Source: Chrysemys picta bellii
Lineage: Eukaryota > Chordata > Testudines > Emydidae
NCBI RefSeq assembly: GCF_011386835.1
Contig: NC_088794.1
Span: forward strand, 69,698,434-69,762,433
Direction: 5' to 3'
Length of the DNA: 64,000 nt
The translations under genes were made by a program, and so were the position numbers. The stretch's first letter is position 1; each line of letters starts with the position of its first letter. This document shows, in pieces, positions 35,254 to 43,702 of the stretch. The notes under the pieces are model-generated. The model was not told where the DNA came from and did no database searches. It saw nothing but the letters and a program-made list of their open reading frames with translations.

Positions 35254-36489
35254 ATGGATCCTGAACTGCTGATCAGTCTGGTGATGAGTCTTATGAACAC
35301 AATGCAGCTGGCTGGTCTTGCGGAATTTCATGAGCTGGGAATCCGAAAGCGAATAGGTGGTGCCTGCCCTGCTATGTGTCATGGAAATAAATAATTCGAG
35401 ATTGTTGTAGGCATTCATGGAGCAGTTGCACATGGTGGACCATCAGCACTGGGCCTGGGAAACAAGCACTGAGTGGTGGATCACATCGTGATGCATGTAT
35501 TTGGTGACAAGAAGTGGCTGCAGAACTTTTGGATGTACAAATCTACCTTCCTGGAAGCGTTTGCAGAGCTTGCTCCAGCACTGTGGTGCAAGGAGCCAGA
35601 ATGAAAGCTGCCATCACTGTGGAAAAGTGAGTGGCAATTGCTGTATGGAAGCTGGCAACTCCAAACTGTTACCAGTCAGTTGCGAATCAGTTTGGAATTG
35701 GAAAGTCCACTGTGTGGATTGCAGTGGTACAAGTGTGCAGGGCCATTAATTGCCTCTTGCTATGAAGGACTCTGATTCTCAGTAATGTGCAGGGAATATT
35801 TGATGGCTTTGAGGCAATCTGATTCCATAACTGCAGCGGGGCAATAGATAGAACACATATCCCAATTTTGGTCCCAGACCGCCTTGTGATGGTCAACTAG
35901 ATGGGCTACTTCTCGATGGTCTTGCAGGGGCTGGTGGATCACCGTTTCACTGATGGGTCCATTTCACTGACATCAATGCAGGGTGTTCAGGGAAGGTGAA
36001 TGATGTCCACATCTTTAGGAACTGGGCTGTATAGAAAGCTGCACACTGGGACTTTCTTTCTAGACCAGAAGATTCAAATGGGGGAAGTGGAAATGCCCAT
36101 AGTGATCCTGGGAGGCCCGCCTACTCCTTGCTCCCATGGCTCATGAAGCCTTACACCAGGAAACCTAGACAGCAGCAAGGAGCACTTCGACAACAGGCTC
36201 AGCAGGTGCTGAATGACCATTGAAATGCCTTTTGCTGATTAAAAGGCCACTGGTGCGGCATTTTTGGCAGGTTAGACCTCAATGAGGAAAATATTCTGAT
36301 AGTCATTGCAGCCTGCTGTGCTCTGCAAAGCGAAGGGGGAAGTTTCCTCAGGGGTGGAGCACTGAGGTAGATTGGCTGGCTGTTGATTATGAGCAGTCAG
36401 ATACCAGGGCAATTGGAGGGGCATGGTGGGGAGGGGCTATTCAAATTAGGGAGTCTTTGAAGGAGCATTTTGACAATGATTCCCAGTAA
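35254..36489 (+). pseudogene. HARBI1-like Harbinger nuclease, heavily decayed
   Basis: Starts MDPELLISLVMSLMN, parallel to MEPAATIAAVMAVVN of element A. Fragments across frames match A in order: WLQNFWMYKSTFLE, SVANQFGIGKST, AIDRTHIPIL (first Asp kept), a piece like GYFSMVLQGLVDH, VNDVHIFRN, PWLMKPYT and VIAACCAL, ending with a stop at 36487-36489. Several stops and frameshifts are present and the VECAFG motif with the catalytic Glu is badly damaged, so it cannot be functional. It is more decayed than element A. Confidence 0.8.
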
Positions 36490-36574
36490 TCTATCTTTCT
36501 GTGATGCATTCAGCTAGGCAATGTTTACTTGCTGCCATGAATGACCCCTGTAGTGCTTGCTTTCTGAGCAGTAA

Positions 36575-36865
36575 TTGTACTGACCCCTTCTCCCAAGCCC
36601 ACACCCCTGCCTCACCTCTTCCCGCCCAGTCGCGTCCCCTCCCCCAAGCGTGCCCCATCCGCGCTCCATCCCCTCCTCCCCCAAGCCCCTCCTGCATGCT
36701 GCGGAACAGTTGATCGCGGCAGGGGGAGGTTCTGGGAGGGAGGGGAAGGAGCAGATTGGCAGGGCTGCTGGCAGACGGGAGGTGCTGGGGGGGATAAGGA
36801 GGGAGCTAGCTGCCGGTGGTTGCTAAGCACCCACTAATTTTTTTTTCATGGCCTCCAGCTCAAAA
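36575..36865. mobile_element. GC-rich hAT-like fragment inside element B
   Basis: A C/G-rich block interrupts Harbinger sequence between the nuclease stop and Myb exon 2. It ends with TTGCTAAGCACCCACTAATT, a phrase I associate with turtle hAT miniature elements. Boundaries and duplication not resolved. Confidence 0.4.
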
Positions 36866-36959
36866 CACAAACATTTTGTCAAACGGGGGACATGGTAATG
36901 AGGAACAGTCTCTTGGTTACTGCTCTCACAGATGCGTTTGACTCCAGCTTTCATTGTGA

Positions 36960-37320
36960 AAGCTGTCCCTAGGGATGGAGTGCACAGGGTACTGTGAGGA
37001 CCCGGGAACATGTGAGGAATGTGGTGAGGAGTTTGGGGAGGGCATGGAACAGAGTTCTGTATTGGCTGCTGGAAGAGTATGCAGGGATGTGCTCAGACTG
37101 CAGTGTAATGCAAGACTTGAGGATCTCTGTCTGGCCCTCCAGCAACTTTATCATCTGCTTCTGCCCTGTGTCCTTTCGAGGCTATCCAGGCTGAGTCTTT
37201 CATTAATTGTCTATTTCCAAGCTCTTGTTTTGCTATGTACTTCATCTGCTGACTGCAGCATTTCACAAAACATATCTTCCTTAGTCCTCCTGGTTGGCTA
37301 CCTTATCTGACAGAGGCGCT
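36960..37320 (-). pseudogene. Myb/SANT-like protein of element B, exon 2
   Basis: A minus-strand acceptor (CACCAGCAG) ends at 37321. In phase with a phase-1 donor the frame reads RLCQIR, a stop, then PTRRTKEDMFCEMLQSADEV, matching QRLVQIRHRKRRTRDEMF of element A. Further on, after frame disruption, LLEGQTEILKSCITLQSEHI parallels LMREQTDTLWRLVYVLQ. The 3' boundary is approximate. Confidence 0.65.
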
Positions 37321-37690
37321 CTGCTGGTGTGCAGGAGTGGGTCCTCCGGGGCACATCTGCAGAAACCACATAAACAATGAACAGAGACAGTAGTATGAGT
37401 TCACTCACAGCCATGAATCACAAAAGTTATACACACCCCTTTCTCACTGTTCCTTTGCTAGCACACAGCTCAGAGAGGGTCCCAAATATAGTGAGTTGGG
37501 GGGGCAGGGTTGGGAAGGAGAATGGGCAAGAACGGAGAAAGGGTTTGGATGGTTTGCGAAGAAGGTCACTACATGCGCCTACGAAGAGTATTCTGAATAT
37601 TGGCACAGGCTGAGATAATCAAACCCATATCTCACTACTGAGAGTAACCCAGGATACAAGGGTGCATCTCTTCATGCATGTGACTTCAGA

Positions 37691-37930
37691 GTGGGCCCAT
37701 ATGCTGCTCACTTGTGTGCTGCTCTGGTCCCTGCAGAAATAATTGCCAGATGGCACAGCAAAGTTTCCTTCAGCTGGGGGAGAAACAAGGCAGCTCTCCC
37801 AAGGAACCTTCAGCAGAGGATTGCAGAATACCTACAGAAAAGCTTCCTAACGATCTCTATGGAGGATTCCAAGTACATTCCCCTGTACATTAACAAACTT
37901 TTCCACCAGGCCCCACTGCATAGCTGTACT
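37691..37930 (+). pseudogene. third ORF of Harbinger element B, related to 344-634
   Basis: The plus-strand frame reads GPYAAHLCAALVPAEIIARW, then KVSFSWGRNKAALPRNLQQR, EYLQKSFLTISMED and IPLYINKLFHQ. This aligns without gaps to the element A ORF over about 70 residues with roughly 45 percent identity by eye. It lies inside the minus-strand Myb intron (37321-38038), antisense to Myb and co-oriented with the nuclease, as in A. The open frame continues past 37930 into Myb exon 1 and then a MITE, but similarity stops near 37930, so the longer ORF is not a real extension. Unlike the rest of element B, this stretch has no stop. Confidence 0.6.
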
Positions 37931-38038
37931 GGCTCATATGTTAATTTCTGTCCCTTATCCCTCCACTACCATATAACGAAGTACATGAGAGCTCAATCTC
38001 CTGACAACATGCTGTATCAAAACAAAATGCTTGCTCAC

Positions 38039-38878
38039 CAGAGCTCGTGCCCCCTGCTTCAGGCACTCCAGAGCTGGAATTCTGGGATTGGCTGGACCTC
38101 TCTGGAGTCAAAAGAGGTCCTGACTCACATCGCCACTGGACGACGCTGCCATGTATACCCAGGGCCGGCTCTAACTTTTTTGCTGCCCCAAGCAGCAAAA
38201 AAAAGCGCCGCCCCCCGAGCCCCTCCCCCCCGAGCGCCACGCCGCCGACCCCCCCCGAGCGCCACGCCCTGTGCCCCCCCCGAGCGCCACACCCCGCGCT
38301 GCCCCCCCCGAGCGCTGCGCCCTGCGCCGCCCCCCCGCCGAGGGCCGCGCCGCCAGAGCGCCCCCCCCCCCCGCGGAATGCCGTGCTGCCCCCCGCCACC
38401 CCAAGATTGGCCGCCCCTTACCAGGTGCCGCCCCAAGCATGTGCTTGGTTGCCTGGTGCCTGGAGCCGGCCCTGTGTGTACCACATCCCCCTCCAACTCC
38501 ACTTCCTCATACACCACTTTGTCCTTGGGGTTCACTCTGCTGGTCACTGCCTCCAGCTCTCTTAAGTATCCACAGGGCTCTTGTTGGGGGAGGAGGGGTC
38601 ACCACCGAAGATGGCATGCCACTCCTTGTAGAAGAGGCATGTCTTCAACATCACACCAGAGCAACGGTTGGCCTCCCTTGCTTTCTAGTACCCCTGCCTC
38701 AGCTTCTTGATCTTAGCACAGTACTGCTGCGTATCCCATTTGTGCCCCTTCTCCTGCATCTCACTAGCAATCAGCCCATAGGTATCAACTGCACAGCCTC
38801 CTCTCCCCACATGCCCAGCAGATCCAACAGCTCTGGTGTACTGCACAGGGGAGTGCATCTACTGCGGAAAGTCAGCAT
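38039..38878 (-). pseudogene. Myb/SANT-like protein of element B, exon 1, interrupted by a hAT insert
   Basis: A minus-strand ATG at 38876-38878 begins MLTFRSRCTP, followed by ELLDLLGMWGEEAVQ. After a frameshift the Myb/SANT-like part reads YGLIASEMQEKGHKWDTQQY and KIKKLRQGY, a stop, KAREAN, TCLFYKEWHAIFGGD. An acidic linker (DKVVYEEVELEGDVVHT) leads to the insert at 38160-38474. The exon resumes with LLTPERSSQSQNSSSGVPEA and ends at a GTGAGC donor (38033-38038) in phase 1. Two disruptions plus the insertion make it non-functional. Confidence 0.7.
38160..38474. mobile_element. 315-bp hAT miniature element, very GC-rich
   Basis: Ends CAGGGCCGGCTCTA and TGGAGCCGGCCCTG form inverted repeats. 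Flanks TGTATACC (38152-38159) and TGTGTACC (38475-38482) are a 7-of-8 match. The interior is a C-rich array of CCCCCCGAGCGCC-type units. Long ORFs over it in several frames are compositional artefacts. Confidence 0.88.
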
Positions 38879-39073
38879 GGTCAGCTGGGAAGATGCTGTG
38901 TGAACTGTCCACGAATTTCAAAAATTCCTGGGCCTTTAAACGGTGAGGGGCACATGCCTGTGTACCTTCATGGCAGCGGAGTTCAGACTGCTGACCAGAG
39001 CGGTCATGATGGGCATTCTGGGGCCCCTCCTGGAGGCCAATTAGGACAACATAAGCAAGTGCAGTGTCTACAC

Positions 39074-40617
39074 CAGGGGTCTCAAACACGCGGCCCGCGG
39101 GCTGCATGTGGCCTACAGCATTATTTCCTGAGGCCCACCATAGGTGCCAACTCCACCAGCAGCCAAGCTTCCCTCCTCCTCTGCTCTCCTCCTCCAGCAC
39201 ACCGCATCCCTACTCCTCCGCCTACCTCCCAGCGCTTCCCACTGCCAAACAGCTGTTTAGGACTTTCCAGGAGGGAGGGGGAGGAGCGGGGACGTGGCGC
39301 GCTCAGGGGAGGAGGCGGAGAAGAGGTAGAGCCCGGGCGGGGATTTGGGGAAGGGGTTGGAATAGGGGCAGGGAGGGGGCGGAGTTGGGGCGGGGACTTT
39401 GGGGAAGGGGTTGGAATGGGAGCGGGGAAGGGGTGGGAAGAGGCGGGCATGGAAGACATTGTTAGCTGGATCAGAAAAACATAACCCACCTCTGGCCTTG
39501 CTGCTACCAGCTCCCACACACAAGCTCTGGGGAGGAGGGCATACAGGCAGGAAGGCAGGCTCTCAGAGCTGCTGTTTAAGGCAGTGTTTACAGTCACTCT
39601 CACTCTGGGGTGGGGGTATCTGCTGCATGCATTTCAATGAGCCATTTCCACAGTTCTCTGAAGTTTACCCAAGTTATACTGCCCAAGCTTGACAAACAGC
39701 CTTGCAGCTCCTCGCTCCCAACCAAGCCATTGAGCCTGCTCTTCCTGCATCCCCAATCCTCCCCTCCAGCTATATCCCAACTCACGCCAACCCTCCGCCA
39801 GTCCCTTCGCCACTCTTCAAATCTCCCCTCCCTCAAGGGAGGACCAAACACACCCGCCATTGAAATCCATCCCGATTGATCCCATGCGCAGTGTGAAATG
39901 CTGGGGGAGAAGGGAGCTAGGAAAGCAGCAGCAGCAGTCACTGGGAAAAGCTCTTTTCCTTTAACACTGGGAGGGAGGGAAAGGGAAGGTGAATCAGAGA
40001 GAAAAATCACGGGGGGGGGAGGGGAAAGAAGGAACAGGGATCTTGAATTTTCCAGTTTACAAAAGCCAAGCCTGTTCCCGGCGCCTCTCACCCTCAACAA
40101 TGCCTGAGTGGAAAAGAAATCCCCGATCCTCCTAGGGGACCCAGAGGTTTCAACACAGGTGCTGACTGCTGAGTAAATTCACTCAATAGAGGCCTACAAC
40201 TCCCAGCATGCTCTACTCCACCTTGCACCAAGCTGCTGCCTTAGAGACAGAGCAAGGCATGCTGTGAGTAGTTGGGAAGAATGTTTGTTAAAAGTGGCAA
40301 CGTATTTTGTATGAATAGTTACTTTAAAAAGTTCCTGCCATTACAGCTATGTTGATAGACTGTTAGTGTAGATCATCATCAGTGTTACTGACCACATAAG
40401 GAATAGTTTCAGGTGTTTATATTTTATTCAAACCCCTCTTCGCATTACAGTTTTTAAAAAGTTAATACATTGAGTTTTAATAGCATACTATATTACTCTT
40501 TTTTTTCATTTTTGAGTATACTTTTGTATCGTATGAAAAGGTTTCAGTGATGCGGCCCTCGGGTCAATGTACTAGTCCTCATGTGGCCCTCATGTTGATT
40601 TGAGTTTGAGAACCCTG
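39074..40617. mobile_element. 1.54-kb non-autonomous hAT element
   Basis: Starts CAGGGGTCTCAAACAC and ends GTTTGAGAACCCTG; flanks GTCTACAC (39066-39073) and GTTTACAC (40618-40625) match 7 of 8. It keeps Charlie-like subterminal text (GCGGCCCGCGGGC, GCGGCCCTCGGG). No transposase was recognised; the ORFs inside the G/C-skewed middle lack domain features. It splits element B near its right end. Confidence 0.85.
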
Positions 40618-40648
40618 GTTTACACTGACACTGCATCAATCTAACTTT

Positions 40649-41143
40649 GGGCTTGTCTACATTACCCGCTGTATCGACGGGCAGCAATTGATCCTGCAGG
40701 GGTCGATTTGTCGTGTCTAGTCTAGATGCGATAAATGGATCCCCGAGTGCTCTCCTGTCGACTCTGGTACTCCACGAGGGCGAAAGGCATAGGCGGAGTC
40801 GATGGGACAGCATCAACCGTTGACGTACTGCAGTGAAGACACCGCGGTAAGTAGATCTAAGTACGTCGACTTCAGCTACAAAAAGCAACAGAGGGTCCTG
40901 TGGCACCTTTAAGACTAACAGAAGTCTTGCATCTGAAGAAGTGAGGTTCTTACCTACGAAACCTTATGCTCCCAATACTTCTGTTAGTCTTAAAGGTGCC
41001 ACAGGACCCTCTGTTGCTTTTTACAGGTTCAGACTAACATGGCTACTCCTCTGATACTTGACTTCAGCTACGTTATTCATGTAGCTGAAGTTGCATAACT
41101 TAGCTCGATTTCCACCCCCCCTCCCCCAAGGGAAGACCAGGCC
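40649..41143. mobile_element. Harbinger MITE split by a Penelope-like insert
   Basis: Left end GGGCTTGTCTACATTACC, right end GAAGACCAGGCC. Without 40880-41059 plus one duplication the hairpin GACTTCAGCTACGTTATTCATGTAGCTGAAG is restored. Same family as 7829-8120. It lies in the right end region of element B. Confidence 0.75.
40880..41059 (+). mobile_element. Penelope-like (PLE) short insert with long hairpin
   Basis: Flanked by an exact 12-bp duplication GACTTCAGCTAC (40868-40879 and 41060-41071). Arms containing GGGTCCTGTGGCACC and its complement pair over about 50 bp. The loop side holds CTGAAGA (40933-40939), a stem, and GAAA (40958-40961), a hammerhead-like arrangement. PLE assignment rests on this and on remembered consensus text (CAGACTAACATGGCTACTC). 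Confidence 0.65.
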
Positions 41144-41374
41144 TTTGTCGCAAAAAGCGCTATGCCTCTCGTCTAGGTGGTTTTATTTTGTTGGCATAGC
41201 AAGAGAGTTAAATCGGTGGGAGGAGCATTGTAATGTTAACACCTCAGCTGTTTTGTCTATGAAAGCTGACATTTGTTGACAAAACTGTTTAGTGTAGACA
41301 AGGCCTAAGGCACCTAATTACTTTGGAGGACTGGGGATTAGGGCACTCCACTCCCAAGCCTTAGCTTTATTACT

Positions 41375-41500
41375 GAATAGTTTAGATGCTCGGCATGCTG
41401 GCTTCTGTGAATCCCATTCTTAAATGCATAGCTTTCCCTTTGCATTGTATAGGCAGTCTGGCACCTAACTCGGGGCTGTGAATTCCATCGTATGGCTAGG
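41375..41500 (-). repeat. unclassified interspersed repeat, copy 2
   Basis: Reverse-complement relative of 15741-15985 (shared GCATGCTGGCTTCTGTGAATCCC and CTAACTCGGGGCTGTGAATTCC). Confidence 0.6.
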
Positions 41501-41779
41501 TGCCCAAAAGTTAGGTGTTACAATGCCTAAGTCCCTTTGTAGATCTAGCCCTGTGACTTCTTGAGAATGTAATAAACTTAAATAGTTCCTAGTTATCACT
41601 CATATTTTTCTCTACATTCTTTCTTCCGGCTGATTTAGCTCACAGTTGTTTTCAGCTTTGTGCAATTGTCCCTTTTAAGCACCAAGTATATGTTACTGGT
41701 CTTGACTTTATTGTGTTTATCAGATAATAAATGTAATCAAGTCTTGATCACTGGTACCTAAGCAGCCACTAATTTTTAG

Positions 41780-41978
41780 AAAAAAGAACAGGAGTACTTG
41801 TGGCACCTTAGAGACTAACAAATTTATTAGAGCATAAGCTTTCGTGGACTACAGCCCACTTCTTCGGATGCATGTAATCCACGAAAGTTTATGCTCTAAT
41901 AAATTTGTTAGTCTCTAAGGTGCCACAAGTACTCCTGTTCTTTTTGCGGATACAGACTAACACGGCTGCTACTCTGAA
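41780..41978. mobile_element. Penelope-like insert, near-perfect inverted repeat
   Basis: Exact 12-bp duplication ACTAATTTTTAG at 41768-41779 and 41979-41990. Arms of about 60 bp (GAACAGGAGTACTTGTGGCA ... and complement) enclose a short loop with ACTACAGCCCACTTCTTCGG. Ends ACACGGCTGCTACTCTGAA. The hammerhead-like core here reads CCGAAGA, one base off CTGAAGA. Confidence 0.7.
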
Positions 41979-41990
41979 ACTAATTTTTAG

Positions 41991-43500
41991 GTCTGTGATC
42001 AATTCTTCTTTATCTGTCAAAATGAGCGTGACTGAGAACAGATTTGTCTTGTATATGATTTAACTTTGCACAGCTTGTTTAAGCTCTGTTTAAAAAACAG
42101 TACCTGTCTCTTCTCTCATTTATGCCAGAGTACATTAGGATTAATTCCACTGAAGCTGATAGAGTTAGACTGATGTAAACCCAGTGTGAGTCCAGAATCA
42201 GGCCCACAGATAGCATATATTGTCTTCCCTGCAAAGTGATTAATGGAGTAACCATATATCCCCATAAAGTTCCATTAAACAAACAAACAAACAAAAACCT
42301 CTACAAAAACTAACATTTCTCACAGCTTTCTCACTTTATCCTGAAAAATGGAAAACAAATGGGGACATTTTGAAAGATCGGTGACTGGGTTGCATGCACT
42401 CATACATAATATAGCAAGACTTAATGCCAAATGATGCAAACTGTTGTGATGTACTTCTGAGAAATCTCAGTTGGGAAACTGAAAGAATGGAACACATTTA
42501 AATCTGTGTGAATTAGATATTACTTATGTCTTATGATTTATTTGTTTAAAAAATTTGCATATACACCAGGGACCAAATTACGGTTGCACAAGCAACCTTA
42601 ATTCTGGCAGTTCTTAACATTTGAGTGCTTGATTTTGCAACGTTAGCATTTTTTCAGATAGTTTGGGTGTAATAAAATATATATTGATAATGTATTGCAC
42701 CTGCTCAGTGTGATGCTTGTGTGTCCTTGGAAGCGTGAGGCGGGGAGAGGGAATTTCATTAGCGCTACATCCTGCTGTCCCTGTGGACTCAAGTCAACTA
42801 CTGAGTGTTAGGTGCAGAGGGAATACAGAGTCTGACCTTGAGTAAGTCTGTTCCAATGGTAATATTCTCCAGGATAAAATAAATCTAATTATGCTAAGCA
42901 ATGTGGTAGTTATGAAAATATTAATATAAAAAGCATGATATAATTTTAATTAACATGAGTACAATTTTTAGAAGTGAGGATGAGCAAATAAATGGAACTG
43001 ATATTTCATGTTGTCTTCATCATCTCTCACACTTAAAATATTTATTATATGCCAAAATTTTTCTTCGTGTCATCCTGATGGATCCTCCAAAGCATGTTGA
43101 CTTGGCAAACAAAATAAAAATGAGATAGGGACAGAGGATGCTGCTACAAGATAATATTTTGTGGAGACTGATTTTGACTTACTGGGAATGTGTCTCTATT
43201 ATCATTAAATTAAATCCTGGGAGATCAAATCCTAATGCTATGGTGTGACATAAGATTTGGAACTGCAGCACAGGTGGCAAGGCTCTGTATTTTAAGCTGT
43301 CAGTGCCAGAAGTTGCTTTTGGAACAATTGTCTCTAAAGCAAATGGAAATAAAAAGGAGTATTGCATCACCACTCTGGATACAGCTAACAACAGGAGAGG
43401 CTCTGAGGAAGCTTTCAATGGAATTGCAGGTTAGCTACTATATGCAAGGAGATGTCACATTGCAGATCAAGAGGGGGACAGGGAGAGAGATGGTCAATAG
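41991..43500. other. intergenic, one dispersed repeat fragment
   Basis: About 42120-42210 is a minus-oriented copy of the family seen near 5600 and 29490. AAAC repeats occur at 42280-42297. No gene seen. Confidence 0.45.
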
Positions 43501-43510
43501 AAAATTACAT

Positions 43511-43692
43511 CAAGGAGTCCAGTGGCACCTTAAAGACTAACAGATTTATTTGAGTATAAGCTTTCGTGGGTAAAAAACCCACTTCTTCAGATGCATGGAG
43601 TGAAAATTACAGATGCAGGCATTATATAATGACAGATGAAGAAAAGAGAGTTACCTCACAAGTGGAGAACCAGTGATGACAGGGCCAATTCA
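43511..43692 (-). mobile_element. Penelope-like insert with hammerhead-like core
   Basis: Flanked by AAAATTACAT at 43501-43510 and 43693-43702. The minus strand holds CTGAAGA (43584-43590), a 6-bp stem GTGGGT/ACCCAC and GAAA (43562-43565). Same family as 40880, 41780 and 53223. No inverted-repeat arm here. Confidence 0.65.
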
Positions 43693-43702
43693 AAAATTAC
43701 AT

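Larger units (their letters stand above)
34905..41307. mobile_element. old PIF/Harbinger transposon, element B, with nested insertions
   Basis: The left end reads GGCCATGTCTACACTAC near 34910; a probable right end reads TAGTGTAGACAAGGCC near 41290-41307. It carries a nuclease (+), a Myb-like gene (-) and the third ORF (+), the same plan as element A. It is interrupted by a GC-rich hAT-like piece (about 36575-36865), hAT elements at 38160-38474 and 39074-40617, and a MITE at 40649-41143 that itself holds a Penelope-like insert. The right boundary is the least certain part. Confidence 0.65.

Noticed and set aside
37941..38710. Very long overlapping ORFs (up to 339 codons) rich in proline, arginine and alanine
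   Set aside because: They arise from the C-rich interior of the hAT MITE at 38160-38474 and from Myb exon 1 read on the wrong strand. Only 37691-37930 is supported as part of a gene.
39064..40107. Overlapping ORFs of 88-194 codons on both strands
   Set aside because: Purine/pyrimidine-skewed composition inside a non-autonomous hAT element; no domain or conserved motif.
40649..41143. CRISPR-like alternation of palindromes and spacers
   Set aside because: The palindromes are MITE and Penelope-like inverted repeats in a vertebrate genome; there is no regular repeat-spacer pattern.
43602..43611. GAAAATTACA as right-hand duplication for the insert starting at 43511
   Set aside because: This text appears to belong to the repeat consensus itself; a better pair AAAATTACAT lies at 43501-43510 and 43693-43702.
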